From an uncultured Prevotellaceae bacterium (lineage in GTDB: Bacteria; Bacteroidota; Bacteroidia; Bacteroidales; Bacteroidaceae): 64,000 nucleotides of DNA. The stretch is taken from positions 25,585 to 89,584 of the forward strand of contig CAMNIN010000009.1 in assembly GCA_946540735.1 (NCBI GenBank), written 5' to 3'. The translations under genes and the position numbers were made by a program. The notes under the pieces are model-generated. The model did not search any database. It was not told the origin of the DNA and saw only the letters and a list, made by a program, of their open reading frames with translations. Below, piece after piece: positions 51,779 through 61,337 of this stretch. Each line of letters starts with the position of its first letter. Position 1 is the stretch's first letter.

Positions 51779-54582
51779 AGTCTTGATACATTTGTTTGTA
51801 TTTGCTTGACCCTCCGCAGCGATACGGCTGTCATGGTGGCTAACAAAATCGCACTCTCCAAGATCTCTCCCACGGAGTCGATGCCGAAACCGGGATTCAA
51901 CCTCCCCGTGAACGGGAAACGACCGACATAGGAACCGTAGAGGTAACATGACGTGCCGACCCACATCAATACGGCCAACAAGCGCCACAGCATCCTCACG
52001 TCAATCTCTACACCTCGCTCCAACTGCCGCTTGTCCGGCAGACAAAAACCGACGACTGAGAGGAGCAACAGCACCAACAGGCCGAAATAGACCACATAGG
52101 CCATCCAGCCGTAAGTGCCGAAGAAGGCTACGGGCACCGATACATCGTTGAGCACCACGGGCGACTGCCCGGTCGACACGGAGGGGTGAAGGGGATGACG
52201 CTCGGGCGACATCGGATCACTGCCACTGGCATTGAACATGCTGTGCACCATCACCATCATGAACTCAGTGTCACTGACGGCATAACGGTAACCGCTGTTG
52301 CGGTAGTTGTCAAACTGCGACGACATCTCAAAACGCCGTGGAGACCGGTCATAGTCTACATCCTCCACATCAAACAGCCCAACCATGACCTTCGGAACGA
52401 CAAAGACGGCGACGAACATCAACAAGCCCAAGGCGATGTTCATGTTCCTACGCTCTCGGGCGTCACTCTGCAGGTCGGCGGATGAGGGGGGACGGTCGTA
52501 TTTCGACACGATGACATAGATCAGTACCACCAGACTGACCAGCCCGAGGTAATTGGTGAAATAGCCTCTGTCGGCTGTGGGCATCGCCACTGCTGCGACA
52601 AGCAATATCGTGGCGATGGCCAGGGAGGTGAAAAAGGCTCTCCAACGGTTGTGCACATAGTCGACTTGCATCAGCGCATAACCCATGCCGAGGATCACCA
52701 GCAGGGTGATGGGGGCTGAGGAGAAATTGCCGGGGAGCAGGGTGGCCGACATCACCAGGAGGGCGAAAACGGCTGCGATCGACAGGGCAATGCGGTTGTC
52801 GGGATGCTCGGGACGCCACCAGCGGCGCTTGCTTTTGGGGCTGGCAACGGCTGGCGTACCTCGCAGGCTCTTTTTCTGATTCCTCCTCAAGGCGGAATGG
52901 ATGGCACGACCCAACAACAGGAGTATGCAGAGCACATGGAAGAGCAACAGGGTATAGGGGATGCTGCGGTGCAGGTCGTTGATGCCGTTCCTGCGGGTCC
53001 AGTCGAAGGGATTGAGGGTGAAGACATCCCCGGGAAGATAGGATTCCAGCACTTCCTGGCTAAAACCGTGGTCCATGGCTTGAAGGGCCGCAAAGCACAG
53101 GGCCACTCCTGCCACCTCGACGGCCAGGGCCAGCCACTTGCTCCAGGGCTTCTGCCGCTGCGTCGATTCTCTCGCCAGGAGAAAATCATAGTTGACCAGC
53201 ACCGACAGGGCAAAAAGGAGCATCAGGAGAAGTCCGCAGTCGACGACGACTACTCCCGTGAGTTTTTCAAAATAGGGGGTGGTCCACGATAGTTTGATGG
53301 CGATCAAAGCCTTGCAAAGACAGTACACCAAAGCGATGGCCGACACCATACGAAACAGGCGGGGCAGGTCTTCCGCCCAGAGGGTCATTCCCCGGATGTT
53401 CTTGCCTTCCACACTCATCAGCCGGGGATAGGCAAAGAAGACGAGAAGGAAGATCACCACTGGCAACCAGAGGTAGGAGAACAGGAATCCCTTGCCGATG
53501 AAGGCGATGTGCAGGTGCAGGCGCGTACTGCCTGAGACAACTTCCACTGGGGTCAGACGGGGCAACAGGGGCCATCCGGATTGCACTTCCTGGCCTGCGA
53601 CCATCAAACTGTCGCCGGAGAATGAGAGATGACAGACCTCATCGCTCACTTTCTGCGAGAACTGTGGGATATAGATACACTGACCGACTGGCAAGGACCC
53701 GTCGCTTTGCTGCATGGTCAGCATACTGGTCTTTCCACGGGTCAGATCCTGCAGGATCCCGATGTCTTCCGTATAGGTCAGGGGTTTGGGGTAGCGCACA
53801 GTGGTCCACCCGCTTTCCTTTCCAATCATGGCGTGACCGGCTCCCCAGGCTGTGGTCACAAGCACTGGCTTGACCAGATAACTGACATCGCCGATACGAA
53901 ACAGCTTCTTGCTGTCTGACCTCAGACTGTACTCGTTCAACCGATAGAACTGAACCTTGCAACACGCTCCTGCCCTGTCGCCGGTGGCGTAACCGACGGC
54001 CTCACCACCGCCTTCTATCGTGGTGTAGCGGTCGAGGATGACGAGTTGCCATGCGCCCAAAGTGCCCCAATGGCTCTTGGGGCGGTATAAGAATGAACGG
54101 ATCTCTCTTCGATCCTGGAATGCTGGACCGTCACCTGTGGCCACGTGGCGCTTCTCCAATGCGTTGCGCAGCATCACATATTGCGAGGAGTGGCCTGAGA
54201 GCAGGTCATCCAACTCTCTCACCGGCAATGTGGTGCGCTGGCGGCCGGAGGTCACGACAATGGTCTGCGACGCTTCCAGGTGATGGGCATTGGGATTCGT
54301 GCCGTTGATGTGGAAATAGCAGAGCGAATCGGTTAGCAGCCAGTGCTCGTTGACATGCCACGAAAATCCTGTGCTGTCTTGGCTCACGGTGAGATAGTCA
54401 TGGGGCACCTTGTCGAAACAGACATCCGAGGAACGTCCGACGGTGATGCTGTCTGCCGAATGGAGGTCAAAACCGTCGATGGTGACCACCAAACGTTTGT
54501 GCACACATGACAACATGCACACACAGAGTACGCACATAACTACACAACCGCCCAGGACAAGGCGATAGAGAGATTCTTTCAT
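51775..54582 (-). CDS. SEDS-like (RodA/FtsW-type) polytopic membrane protein with FHA-like N-terminal extension (second gene of operon)
   Basis: A membrane protein of 935 residues. After an N-terminal transmembrane segment (~8-28), residues ~35-110 resemble an FHA domain (I-T-V-G-R-S-S-D-V ... D-Y-L-T-V-S). A beta-rich region (~110-370) follows, then roughly ten membrane helices (~375-930). The C-terminal half has SEDS landmarks: S-D-T-E-F-M-M-V-M, matching the catalytic-Asp loop T-D-F-I-F, and F-P-F-T-G-R-L-N-P-G-F-G, matching P-x-T-G-x-x-L-P-F. SEDS proteins polymerise glycan strands; here the homology is partial and activity is inferred. It is placed 15 bases after the SH3b gene. FHA + SEDS + PBP echoes the actinobacterial fhaA-fhaB-rodA-pbpA operon. 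Confidence 0.75.
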   Translation of the reverse strand: MKESLYRLVLGGCVVMCVLCVCMLSCVHKRLVVTIDGFDLHSADSITVGRSSDVCFDKVPHDYLTVSQDSTGFSWHVNEHWLLTDSLCYFHINGTNPNAHHLEASQTIVVTSGRQRTTLPVRELDDLLSGHSSQYVMLRNALEKRHVATGDGPAFQDRREIRSFLYRPKSHWGTLGAWQLVILDRYTTIEGGGEAVGYATGDRAGACCKVQFYRLNEYSLRSDSKKLFRIGDVSYLVKPVLVTTAWGAGHAMIGKESGWTTVRYPKPLTYTEDIGILQDLTRGKTSMLTMQQSDGSLPVGQCIYIPQFSQKVSDEVCHLSFSGDSLMVAGQEVQSGWPLLPRLTPVEVVSGSTRLHLHIAFIGKGFLFSYLWLPVVIFLLVFFAYPRLMSVEGKNIRGMTLWAEDLPRLFRMVSAIALVYCLCKALIAIKLSWTTPYFEKLTGVVVVDCGLLLMLLFALSVLVNYDFLLARESTQRQKPWSKWLALAVEVAGVALCFAALQAMDHGFSQEVLESYLPGDVFTLNPFDWTRRNGINDLHRSIPYTLLLFHVLCILLLLGRAIHSALRRNQKKSLRGTPAVASPKSKRRWWRPEHPDNRIALSIAAVFALLVMSATLLPGNFSSAPITLLVILGMGYALMQVDYVHNRWRAFFTSLAIATILLVAAVAMPTADRGYFTNYLGLVSLVVLIYVIVSKYDRPPSSADLQSDARERRNMNIALGLLMFVAVFVVPKVMVGLFDVEDVDYDRSPRRFEMSSQFDNYRNSGYRYAVSDTEFMMVMVHSMFNASGSDPMSPERHPLHPSVSTGQSPVVLNDVSVPVAFFGTYGWMAYVVYFGLLVLLLLSVVGFCLPDKRQLERGVEIDVRMLWRLLAVLMWVGTSCYLYGSYVGRFPFTGRLNPGFGIDSVGEILESAILLATMTAVSLRRVKQIQTNVSRL

Positions 54583-54597
54583 AAAAGGGCAAAAGGG

Positions 54598-55104
54598 TTA
54601 GAACACAGGCGATTCCATCTTGACCACCTTGTTGGCGCTGATATAGCCACGGAACTTGCCTTTCTGGGTGTAGACCTTCAGCCAACTGGCGTCAGAACCG
54701 CTGTTGATGAGGATATAACCGCCATCACGCACCTTGCCCACAATGGCATATTTGGTGCCTGGACCCTTGCGGATGTTGGTATAGCCATCCTCGTCTTTCA
54801 CCATGGCTACCTCTTTGAGCTCTCCCATGCGCGGAGGGGTCACGATCTTGTTGGCCGACATATATCCGAGGAAATCGGGCTCGGAACCATCGGAATACAC
54901 CGTATAGATCTTGTGCCATCCCGTGCCTGTGGTCTTGTAACTCACAAACATGCCGTCGGGCACCTGGTCCACGATCTCATACTGCGTTCCTGGACCTTTA
55001 CGCACGTTGGTATAACCGTCCTCGTCTTTCACAAGGCCCCATTTCTGTGCCATACAGGGGATTCCCATCACAATGGCAAGCATCAAAATCAATAGTTTTC
55101 TCAT
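54598..55104 (-). CDS. Secreted double-SH3b protein (first gene of operon)
   Basis: The 168-residue protein has a signal peptide (M-R-K-L-L-I-L-M-L-A-I-V-M-G-I-P-C-M-A) and two SH3b domains (~22-85 and ~100-165). Each starts V-K-D-E-D-G-Y-T-N-V/I-R-K-G-P-G-T, a clear tandem duplication. Bacterial SH3b domains often bind peptidoglycan. Its place as first gene of an operon containing a SEDS and PBP-like pair suggests a cell-wall sensor or anchor. The -7 box at 55197-55204 is 93 bases upstream. Confidence 0.87.
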   Translation of the reverse strand: MRKLLILMLAIVMGIPCMAQKWGLVKDEDGYTNVRKGPGTQYEIVDQVPDGMFVSYKTTGTGWHKIYTVYSDGSEPDFLGYMSANKIVTPPRMGELKEVAMVKDEDGYTNIRKGPGTKYAIVGKVRDGGYILINSGSDASWLKVYTQKGKFRGYISANKVVKMESPVF

Positions 55105-55196
55105 CTTTTCGCTTTTTAAGGGTTAATAATTCGATTACAACGCCTCCGCCTTTCTGCAAAGAGGCTCGAGTGCGAAGGAAATTCGCCTCGTAAAGG

Positions 55197-55204
55197 CAAA
55201 GATA
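55197..55204 (-). promoter_or_regulatory. -7 box TATCTTTG for the nine-gene operon
   Basis: TATCTTTG on the minus strand, predicting a start near 55193 and a leader of about 89 bases to the SH3b ATG at 55104. No convincing TTTG is seen 19-21 bases upstream. The leader holds overlapping inverted repeats (GCGAA-GGAAA-TTCGC and GAGGC...GCCTC, ~55160-55190), which could form alternative hairpins. Confidence 0.5.
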
Positions 55205-55288
55205 CGAAATAAAGAAGACAAAAAAGACCGAAAACTATCATTTTTCACAAAAAATAGTGATTTTTCAAAAACCATAAGCCCATGGTCC

Positions 55289-55807
55289 TCACTCCTCCTC
55301 ATGATACCGGCCGGTGAAATAGATATAACTGCGCTGATGGGGCTGAACGCCGACCGAGGCATTGCCATCGTCGAAGAGGCTCACGGTGTAGACATAGACA
55401 TCTTCCTTGCTCTCCACTCCTATCGTGATGATGCGCTCACCGCTGCGGCTGACCCGCTGCGAATAACTGGTGATACGGCCGGTGAAATTCAGTCCCGAAC
55501 CGCCTCCATAAGGCACACTGTAGGCTCTGCCGAAAAACGGCAGATAGGATACGATGGTGTCGCCCGAAACCCTCACCGAATAGTCGCTGGTGAGATGGAT
55601 GACTCGTCCACGGCCCTGGGGATAGGCCCGGTCGACATCCACTTGAAACCGACGCTCGGCGAGTCCTTGTGAAATGGCGGATGCCAACTGCTCCTGACGG
55701 GCCGCACGCTCTTGACGGGTGGCTTCGGAAACGGCACAGGCACTGATCACCGACAGGGCCATCACACTCCAAAACAGTGCTCTCAGATTTCTTGCTAAAC
55801 GATTCAT
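55289..55807 (-). CDS. DUF4251-like lipoprotein
   Basis: The 172-residue protein starts M-N-R-L-A-R-N-L-R-A-L-F-W-S-V-M-A-L with an S-A-C lipobox near residue 24. The beta-rich part contains Y-L-P-F-F-G-R-A-Y-S-V-P-Y-G and F-T-G-R-I-T-S-Y, the DUF4251 signature. The family is common in Bacteroidota and has no known function. It lies upstream of the nine-gene operon on the same strand but is separated by 184 bases that contain the operon's own promoter, so it may be independent. Confidence 0.82.
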   Translation of the reverse strand: MNRLARNLRALFWSVMALSVISACAVSEATRQERAARQEQLASAISQGLAERRFQVDVDRAYPQGRGRVIHLTSDYSVRVSGDTIVSYLPFFGRAYSVPYGGGSGLNFTGRITSYSQRVSRSGERIITIGVESKEDVYVYTVSLFDDGNASVGVQPHQRSYIYFTGRYHEEE

Positions 55808-55935
55808 AGTCAGATGGGGTTTAAAGGATTCAACTCACAAAATTAATGAATACCAAAGACATCACCAAAGAAATCACACCTTTTTATACAAGAAAAAAAG
55901 GATGCTTCCGTTATAAAAGAAGAAAACTAATCGAT

Positions 55936-58900
55936 ATGAGACAAATCTTAGTCCTTTTGGCCGTTCTTCTCGTAATGGCTCCCGGCAGCGCACAGAGCAC
56001 CGGACGACAGAAACTGAATTTCAACGGCGGATGGCTCCTCCACGTGGGGGATGCCGAAGCGTGGAAGAACACAGACGCCGACGATGCCGCATGGCAACGG
56101 GTCTCCCTGCCTCATGCCTTCAACGAGGATGAGGCTTTCGCCCGCGACATCGCCGACCTCACCGACACCATCTGCTGGTACAGAAAACATTTCTCGCTCT
56201 CACACGACGACATCCAGGGCAAGGTGTTCGTTGAATTCGAGGGGGCTCGCCAGGGGGCTGACATCTGGCTCAACGGACAAAAGGTGGGCTTCTCCGACAA
56301 CGGCGTGATGGCCTTCGGCTTCGACCTGACGCCCTACGTCAAGGAGGGGGAGAATGTCATGGCCGTGAGATGCGACAACAGCTGGACCTACCGCGACCGC
56401 ACACTGGACAGCCGGTATCAATGGAATGACAAGAATTTCAACGCCAACTATGGCGGACTGCCCAAAAACGTCTACCTCCATCTGACAGGGAAACTCTACC
56501 AGACACTGCCGCTCTACAGCAGCCTGGGCACAACGGGCACCTACGTCTACGCCACGGATTTCGACATCGCCCACAGGAAGGCCGTGGTGCATGTGGAATC
56601 GCAGGTGCGCAATGAAGACAGCCGGCCTCGCTCTTTCCGGCTTTTCGCCAAAGTCATCAATGCCGATAATTACGTCGCGGCGATTATCCCCGGCGAGACT
56701 GTCACGCTACAGCCCGGCGAGACCCGCACCGTCAGCATTCAAAGTGAGCTGGATGGAGTTCATTTCTGGTCGTGGGGCTATGGTTATCTCTACACCGTCA
56801 AGACTTACCTGGCCGAGGAGGGGGCCTACGATTCTTCCATCAACCTCAACAGCCGCAACGACGAGGTGACCACCCGCACTGGTTTCCGAAAGACACACTT
56901 CGGCGAGGGAAAGATTTGGCTCAACGACCGGGTGATCATGGTGCATGGCTACGCACAGCGCACCAGCAACGAATGGCCTGCCGTGGGCATCAGCGTCCCG
57001 GCGTGGATGAGCGACTACTCCAACCACCTCATGGTGGAGTCGGGGGGCAACTTGGTGAGATGGATGCATGTCACACCGTGGAAACAGGACATCGAGTCGT
57101 GCGACCGGGTGGGGCTCCTCCAGGCGATGCCGGCCGGCGACGCTGAGAAAGATGTGGAGGGACCGCGGTGGACACAGCGCACCCAACTGATGCGCGACGC
57201 TATCATCTACAACCGCAACAACCCGAGCATCCTCTTCTATGAGGGGGGCAATGAGAGTATCAGCCGGGAACATATCAACGAACTGAAGGCGATCCGCGAC
57301 CAATACGATCCTTTCGGCGGAAGGGCCGTGGGCTCTCGTGAGATGCTCGATATCAATGACTCGGAATATGGCGGCGAGATGCTCTATATCAACAAGAGCA
57401 AGAAGCACCCGATGTGGGCGATGGAGTACTGTCGCGACGAGGGACTGCGCAAATACTGGGACGAACTGAGCTATCCCTTCCACAAAGAGGGCGACGGTCC
57501 GCTCTACCGGGGAAAACCGGCCTTCGACTACAACCACAACATGGACCGCATGGCCATCGAGATGGTGCGCCGATGGTATGACTACTGGCTGGAAAGGCCG
57601 GGCACCGGGAAAAGGGTGAGCAGCGGGGGCGTGAAGATCGTCTTCTCCGACACCAACACACACCACCGGGGTGAGTCTAATTACCGCACAAGCGGGGTGA
57701 CTGATGCCATGCGCATCCCCAAAGATGCTTTCTTCGCCCATCAGGTGATGTGGACAGGATGGGTGGACGACGAAAAGCCGCGCACGCATATCATCGGACA
57801 CTGGAACTACCCCGAAGGGACAACAAAACCGGTCTATGTGGTGAGCAACGGCGAGGAGGTGGAACTGTTGCTCAACGGGAAATCCCTGGGACGTGGACAG
57901 CGCAGCTACCACTACCTCTTCACCTTCGACAGCATCGCTTTTGCTCCCGGGAAACTGGTCGCGGTGAGCTACGACAAGGAGGGACAGGAAATGAGCCGCC
58001 ACCAACTGGAGACGGCCGGCGAACCGCATCACCTCAGACTCTCTGCCATCGAGAACCCGGAGGGCTTCAAGGCCGACGGGGCGGATATGGCTATCGTCGA
58101 GGTGGAGGTGGTCGACAAGGAGGGACGGCGCTGCCCGCTCGACGACCGTATGATCCACTTCACCCTGACGGGGGAGGGACAATGGCGGGGGGGCATCGCC
58201 ACACGCCGCAATACGGACTTCCAGGTGGACCTGACGGCCACGCCACAGGGACTGCTCGACGCTGCCAACAAGAAAAGCCTTTCCGACAACTACGTGCTGT
58301 CGACTTCGCTGCCCGTGGAATGCGGCGTCAACCGCGTCCTCGTCCGAAGCACCACCAATCCGGGCGACATCCGCATCTATGCCAGTGCCGAGGGGATGGG
58401 CAAACCGGTCGACGTGACACTCCACACTCAGGCTGTCGACATGCCCGCATACCTGCCTGCCTACACCCTGAAGGGACAACTGCAGCGGGGCATGACTCCG
58501 CTCACGCCTTCCTATTCCGACCTGATGACTACCGTCGATGTCGTCGGGGCCACTACGCCTTCCACATCCACGGCTTCGGATGTGACCAACAGCTTCGATG
58601 ACAACGAACTCTCCGAATGGAGAAGCGACGGTTCCAAAGAGGGGGCGGCCATCACCTATACCCTGGAACGCAAGGCCAGGATCAGCGAGATCACACTCAA
58701 ACTGACGGGGTGGCGCAGCAAATGCTATCCGCTCGCGGTCTTCGCCGGAAAGAAAAAGATCTGGGAGGGCATCACTCCTGCTTCTTTGGGGTATGTCCAC
58801 CTGCATATCGACCACCCCACCCTCTCCGACTCTTATACCATCCAGCTGCTCGCTCCTGCGCAGGACAGCAGTGCGTTCGGCGATACCAAAGAACTGGCTG

Positions 58901-59001
58901 GCGGCAAAGCAAGCGAACTCGACCGTATCATGAATCAAAAAGGGAAACTGGATCTCCGCATCGTGGAAATCGACTTCATGACTACCGACGGCCGCCCATG
59001 A
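55936..59001 (+). CDS. Glycoside hydrolase family 2 protein
   Basis: With the ATG at 55936 the product is 1021 residues with a signal peptide (M-R-Q-I-L-V-L-L-A-V-L-L-V-M-A). GH2 modules in order: sugar-binding jelly roll (~25-190, R-W-Y-R-K-H-F type strand), Ig-like (~195-300), TIM barrel (~300-600) with acid/base Glu in E-G-G-N-E-S and candidate nucleophile Glu in M-W-A-M-E-Y-C. DUF4982-like and Ig-like domains (~620-900) and a C-terminal discoidin-like region follow. The family includes beta-galactosidase and beta-glucuronidase types; the substrate is not known. It is convergent with the acyltransferase gene, and their ends overlap by 20 bases. Confidence 0.9.
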   Translation: MRQILVLLAVLLVMAPGSAQSTGRQKLNFNGGWLLHVGDAEAWKNTDADDAAWQRVSLPHAFNEDEAFARDIADLTDTICWYRKHFSLSHDDIQGKVFVEFEGARQGADIWLNGQKVGFSDNGVMAFGFDLTPYVKEGENVMAVRCDNSWTYRDRTLDSRYQWNDKNFNANYGGLPKNVYLHLTGKLYQTLPLYSSLGTTGTYVYATDFDIAHRKAVVHVESQVRNEDSRPRSFRLFAKVINADNYVAAIIPGETVTLQPGETRTVSIQSELDGVHFWSWGYGYLYTVKTYLAEEGAYDSSINLNSRNDEVTTRTGFRKTHFGEGKIWLNDRVIMVHGYAQRTSNEWPAVGISVPAWMSDYSNHLMVESGGNLVRWMHVTPWKQDIESCDRVGLLQAMPAGDAEKDVEGPRWTQRTQLMRDAIIYNRNNPSILFYEGGNESISREHINELKAIRDQYDPFGGRAVGSREMLDINDSEYGGEMLYINKSKKHPMWAMEYCRDEGLRKYWDELSYPFHKEGDGPLYRGKPAFDYNHNMDRMAIEMVRRWYDYWLERPGTGKRVSSGGVKIVFSDTNTHHRGESNYRTSGVTDAMRIPKDAFFAHQVMWTGWVDDEKPRTHIIGHWNYPEGTTKPVYVVSNGEEVELLLNGKSLGRGQRSYHYLFTFDSIAFAPGKLVAVSYDKEGQEMSRHQLETAGEPHHLRLSAIENPEGFKADGADMAIVEVEVVDKEGRRCPLDDRMIHFTLTGEGQWRGGIATRRNTDFQVDLTATPQGLLDAANKKSLSDNYVLSTSLPVECGVNRVLVRSTTNPGDIRIYASAEGMGKPVDVTLHTQAVDMPAYLPAYTLKGQLQRGMTPLTPSYSDLMTTVDVVGATTPSTSTASDVTNSFDDNELSEWRSDGSKEGAAITYTLERKARISEITLKLTGWRSKCYPLAVFAGKKKIWEGITPASLGYVHLHIDHPTLSDSYTIQLLAPAQDSSAFGDTKELAGGKASELDRIMNQKGKLDLRIVEIDFMTTDGRP

Positions 59002-60076
59002 GGATATAGGTGGTGAACGGCAGACGGGTGCGCATCAACCAATAGAGCAGTAGGCCAAGAAGCACGGTCAGCGTGACCGAGAGCAGATAGATGAGAATGG
59101 CCAGCCAACTGCTATGGGGCACGAATATCCCACTGCTGAGGAAACGCACCACGAAACCGAGGAAGAGATAATGGTAGGCGAAAATGAAAAAACTGCCTGT
59201 CGAGAGGGTCATGTTCACATACCACGTGCCGGCTCTCACCATCATCGTGGTGAGCGACATGCCAAAGACCAGTCCGACCACATACTCCATGCGGTAGACA
59301 AACTCACAGGGCCACCACTGCTCCAGGAGAATAAAAATGCCTAAGACGATGGCTGCCGGCAAAGCATAGGGCAGCATCGCCACAATAAACTCCTTCTTGC
59401 GGATGCCGAAATAAGCACCGTAACTGAAAAAGAGCAAGCACTCGGGATTCAGCCCCGTGATCTGGGGGAAATAACCCAAGGCATAAATCACGGCCACAAA
59501 CAGCAGATAGCGCACCAAGGGCCGCTTGCCGGCCAGGATGATAAACCAATTGACAAGGAAATAGATGAGCGGCGAGCAGATCATCGTGACCATCAGGTCG
59601 CGGATAAACCAGAACTGCACTGCTATGGGGGCCGTGATGGCACTGCCGCCCTCAATCAGCGAGATGTTCCAGAATGCCTTCAGACCATCAGTAAACGACA
59701 TCTGGTCAAACGGTATGCCCAGAATGGGCACACGGGCGGAGAACAGACCGACAATGATGGCCAGCAACAGGTAAATCAGGTTCCACAGCAGATAGGGCAC
59801 AAACAGCGACTGCATCCTGCGGAACAGTTTTTTGAGGTAGATGTCGAGCGCGAACTGGCCTGTCTTGAAAAACAGATAGCCTGAGATGAAGAAGAAAAAT
59901 GCATTGGCTATCGGGGCAATGCGCTGCGATACGGTATGGATGAAACTGCTGGCAAAAGGCAATGAGGCCCAGTCTCCGTTCAGCGTGGTGTAGTTGCAAT
60001 GCGCAAACAACACAAGCGCGATGAGCGGAAACCGCAAGAATGCGATGACCTTGGATTGCAAGTCGGTGGGCCTCAT
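58982..60076 (-). CDS. Acyltransferase-3 family membrane protein
   Basis: The 364-residue polytopic protein has about ten membrane helices and the acyltransferase-3 motif F-L-R-F-P-L-I-A-L-V-L-F-A-H with its essential His at the N-terminus. This family O-acylates sugars, peptidoglycan or lipids at the membrane. The acceptor is not determined. The last 20 bases overlap the end of the GH2 gene on the other strand. Confidence 0.88.
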   Translation of the reverse strand: MRPTDLQSKVIAFLRFPLIALVLFAHCNYTTLNGDWASLPFASSFIHTVSQRIAPIANAFFFFISGYLFFKTGQFALDIYLKKLFRRMQSLFVPYLLWNLIYLLLAIIVGLFSARVPILGIPFDQMSFTDGLKAFWNISLIEGGSAITAPIAVQFWFIRDLMVTMICSPLIYFLVNWFIILAGKRPLVRYLLFVAVIYALGYFPQITGLNPECLLFFSYGAYFGIRKKEFIVAMLPYALPAAIVLGIFILLEQWWPCEFVYRMEYVVGLVFGMSLTTMMVRAGTWYVNMTLSTGSFFIFAYHYLFLGFVVRFLSSGIFVPHSSWLAILIYLLSVTLTVLLGLLLYWLMRTRLPFTTYILMGGRR

Positions 60077-60098
60077 TGTCGATGACTGATGGTTGGGG

Positions 60099-61292
60099 TT
60101 ATGCGCGGTCGGCTATCAGGCGCTCGGCCATGGCACGGCCCAATGCCTCGCAACGGGCACGGGAGTCGGCGTCGATGGCCTGCTTCATCTCCACGGGTTC
60201 GCCGACAGCCTCGAAATGCAGGGCGGTGTCATTCCACTCCTGGATCTTGGCCACGGCTTTGCTGGCCCAGCCATAACTGCCAAACCATCCGATAAGACGG
60301 TTCTTCATATCCTTGTGGGCAATCTCCGAAAGCAGCACGTCCATCTCATGGTAAAGACTGGTGTTGTAGGTGGGCGCTCCCACAATGAGGGCCTTGTAAC
60401 GGAAGATGTCGCGCAGGATATAGGAATGGTGGGTCTTCGACACATTGTAGACGACGATGTTCTTGATGCCGGCCTTGCTGGCTGCCTGGGCGATGATCTC
60501 CGCCATCCGCTCGGTGTTGCCATACATCGTGCCATAGCAGATCACTATGCCTTCCTCACTCTCATAGCGGCTCAGACGGTCGTAGATGCCCATCACCTTG
60601 TCGATGAAGGTGTGCCACACCGGACCGTGGGTGGCGCAGATATAGTCGAGCTTCACTCCGGCCAGCTTCTTCAGGGCATTCTGCACCGGAGTGCCGTATT
60701 TGCCCACGATGTTGGAGTAGTAGCGCACCATCTCCAACCAGAACGTGTCGCAGTTGATCTCACTGTCGATGACACCGCCGTTGAGGGCTCCGAAACAGCC
60801 GAAAGCGTCGCCCGAGAAGAGCACGTCGCAACTGGTGTCGAGGGTCACCATGGTCTCGGGCCAGTGCACCATCGGGGTGAGCACAAACTTCAACTCATGG
60901 GTGCCCAGACTGAGGGTGTCGCCATTCTTCACTTCCAACTCATTGCCGCTGATGCCATAGAAGCCGCTGAGCATGCCAAACGTCTTCTTGTTGCCGATGA
61001 CTTGTATGCCGGGGTAATATTGGCGGATGAGGGCGATGGAACCGCTGTGGTCGGGCTCCATGTGGTTGACGACAAGGTAGTCGATGGGACGGTCGCCGAT
61101 CACCTCACGGATGTTCTCAAGAAACTGCGTGAAGAAATCCACCTCGACGGTGTCTACCAGACAGACTTTCTCGTCGTCGATCAGATAAGCGTTGTAGGAT
61201 ACGCCGTTGGGCAGTGGCCACAGCCCTTCGAAAAGGGTCTTGTTGCGGTCGTTCACGCCCACGTAATAGATGTTGTTGGTGATGGATGTCAT
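60099..61292 (-). CDS. FprA-type flavodiiron protein (A-type flavoprotein)
   Basis: The 397-residue protein has an N-terminal metallo-beta-lactamase-like domain with diiron ligands (N-H-M-E-P-D-H-S-G and T-H-G-P-V-W-H) and a C-terminal flavodoxin domain (I-V-I-C-Y-G-T-M-Y-G-N-T-E). Family members reduce O2 or NO to protect anaerobes from oxygen and nitrosative stress. It lies 22 bases after the acyltransferase start and upstream of it on the same strand, possibly co-transcribed. The upstream sugar kinase gene ends 45 bases away. Confidence 0.95.
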   Translation of the reverse strand: MTSITNNIYYVGVNDRNKTLFEGLWPLPNGVSYNAYLIDDEKVCLVDTVEVDFFTQFLENIREVIGDRPIDYLVVNHMEPDHSGSIALIRQYYPGIQVIGNKKTFGMLSGFYGISGNELEVKNGDTLSLGTHELKFVLTPMVHWPETMVTLDTSCDVLFSGDAFGCFGALNGGVIDSEINCDTFWLEMVRYYSNIVGKYGTPVQNALKKLAGVKLDYICATHGPVWHTFIDKVMGIYDRLSRYESEEGIVICYGTMYGNTERMAEIIAQAASKAGIKNIVVYNVSKTHHSYILRDIFRYKALIVGAPTYNTSLYHEMDVLLSEIAHKDMKNRLIGWFGSYGWASKAVAKIQEWNDTALHFEAVGEPVEMKQAIDADSRARCEALGRAMAERLIADRA

Positions 61293-61337
61293 AAGCTAAT
61301 TGAGGTTGTATGGTTGTTGGATTGGATGCTCCGCACA

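Noticed and set aside
40302..55104. Type VI or type VII secretion locus
   Set aside because: FHA-like domains and GTPase/ATPase genes made me consider it, but there are no sheath, VgrG, Hcp, TssM or EccC-like proteins.
56707..58938. 743-residue open frame antisense to the GH2 gene
   Set aside because: The GH2 reading is complete and family-matched. The antisense frame is a by-product of codon bias, lacks a plausible start region and has no domain.
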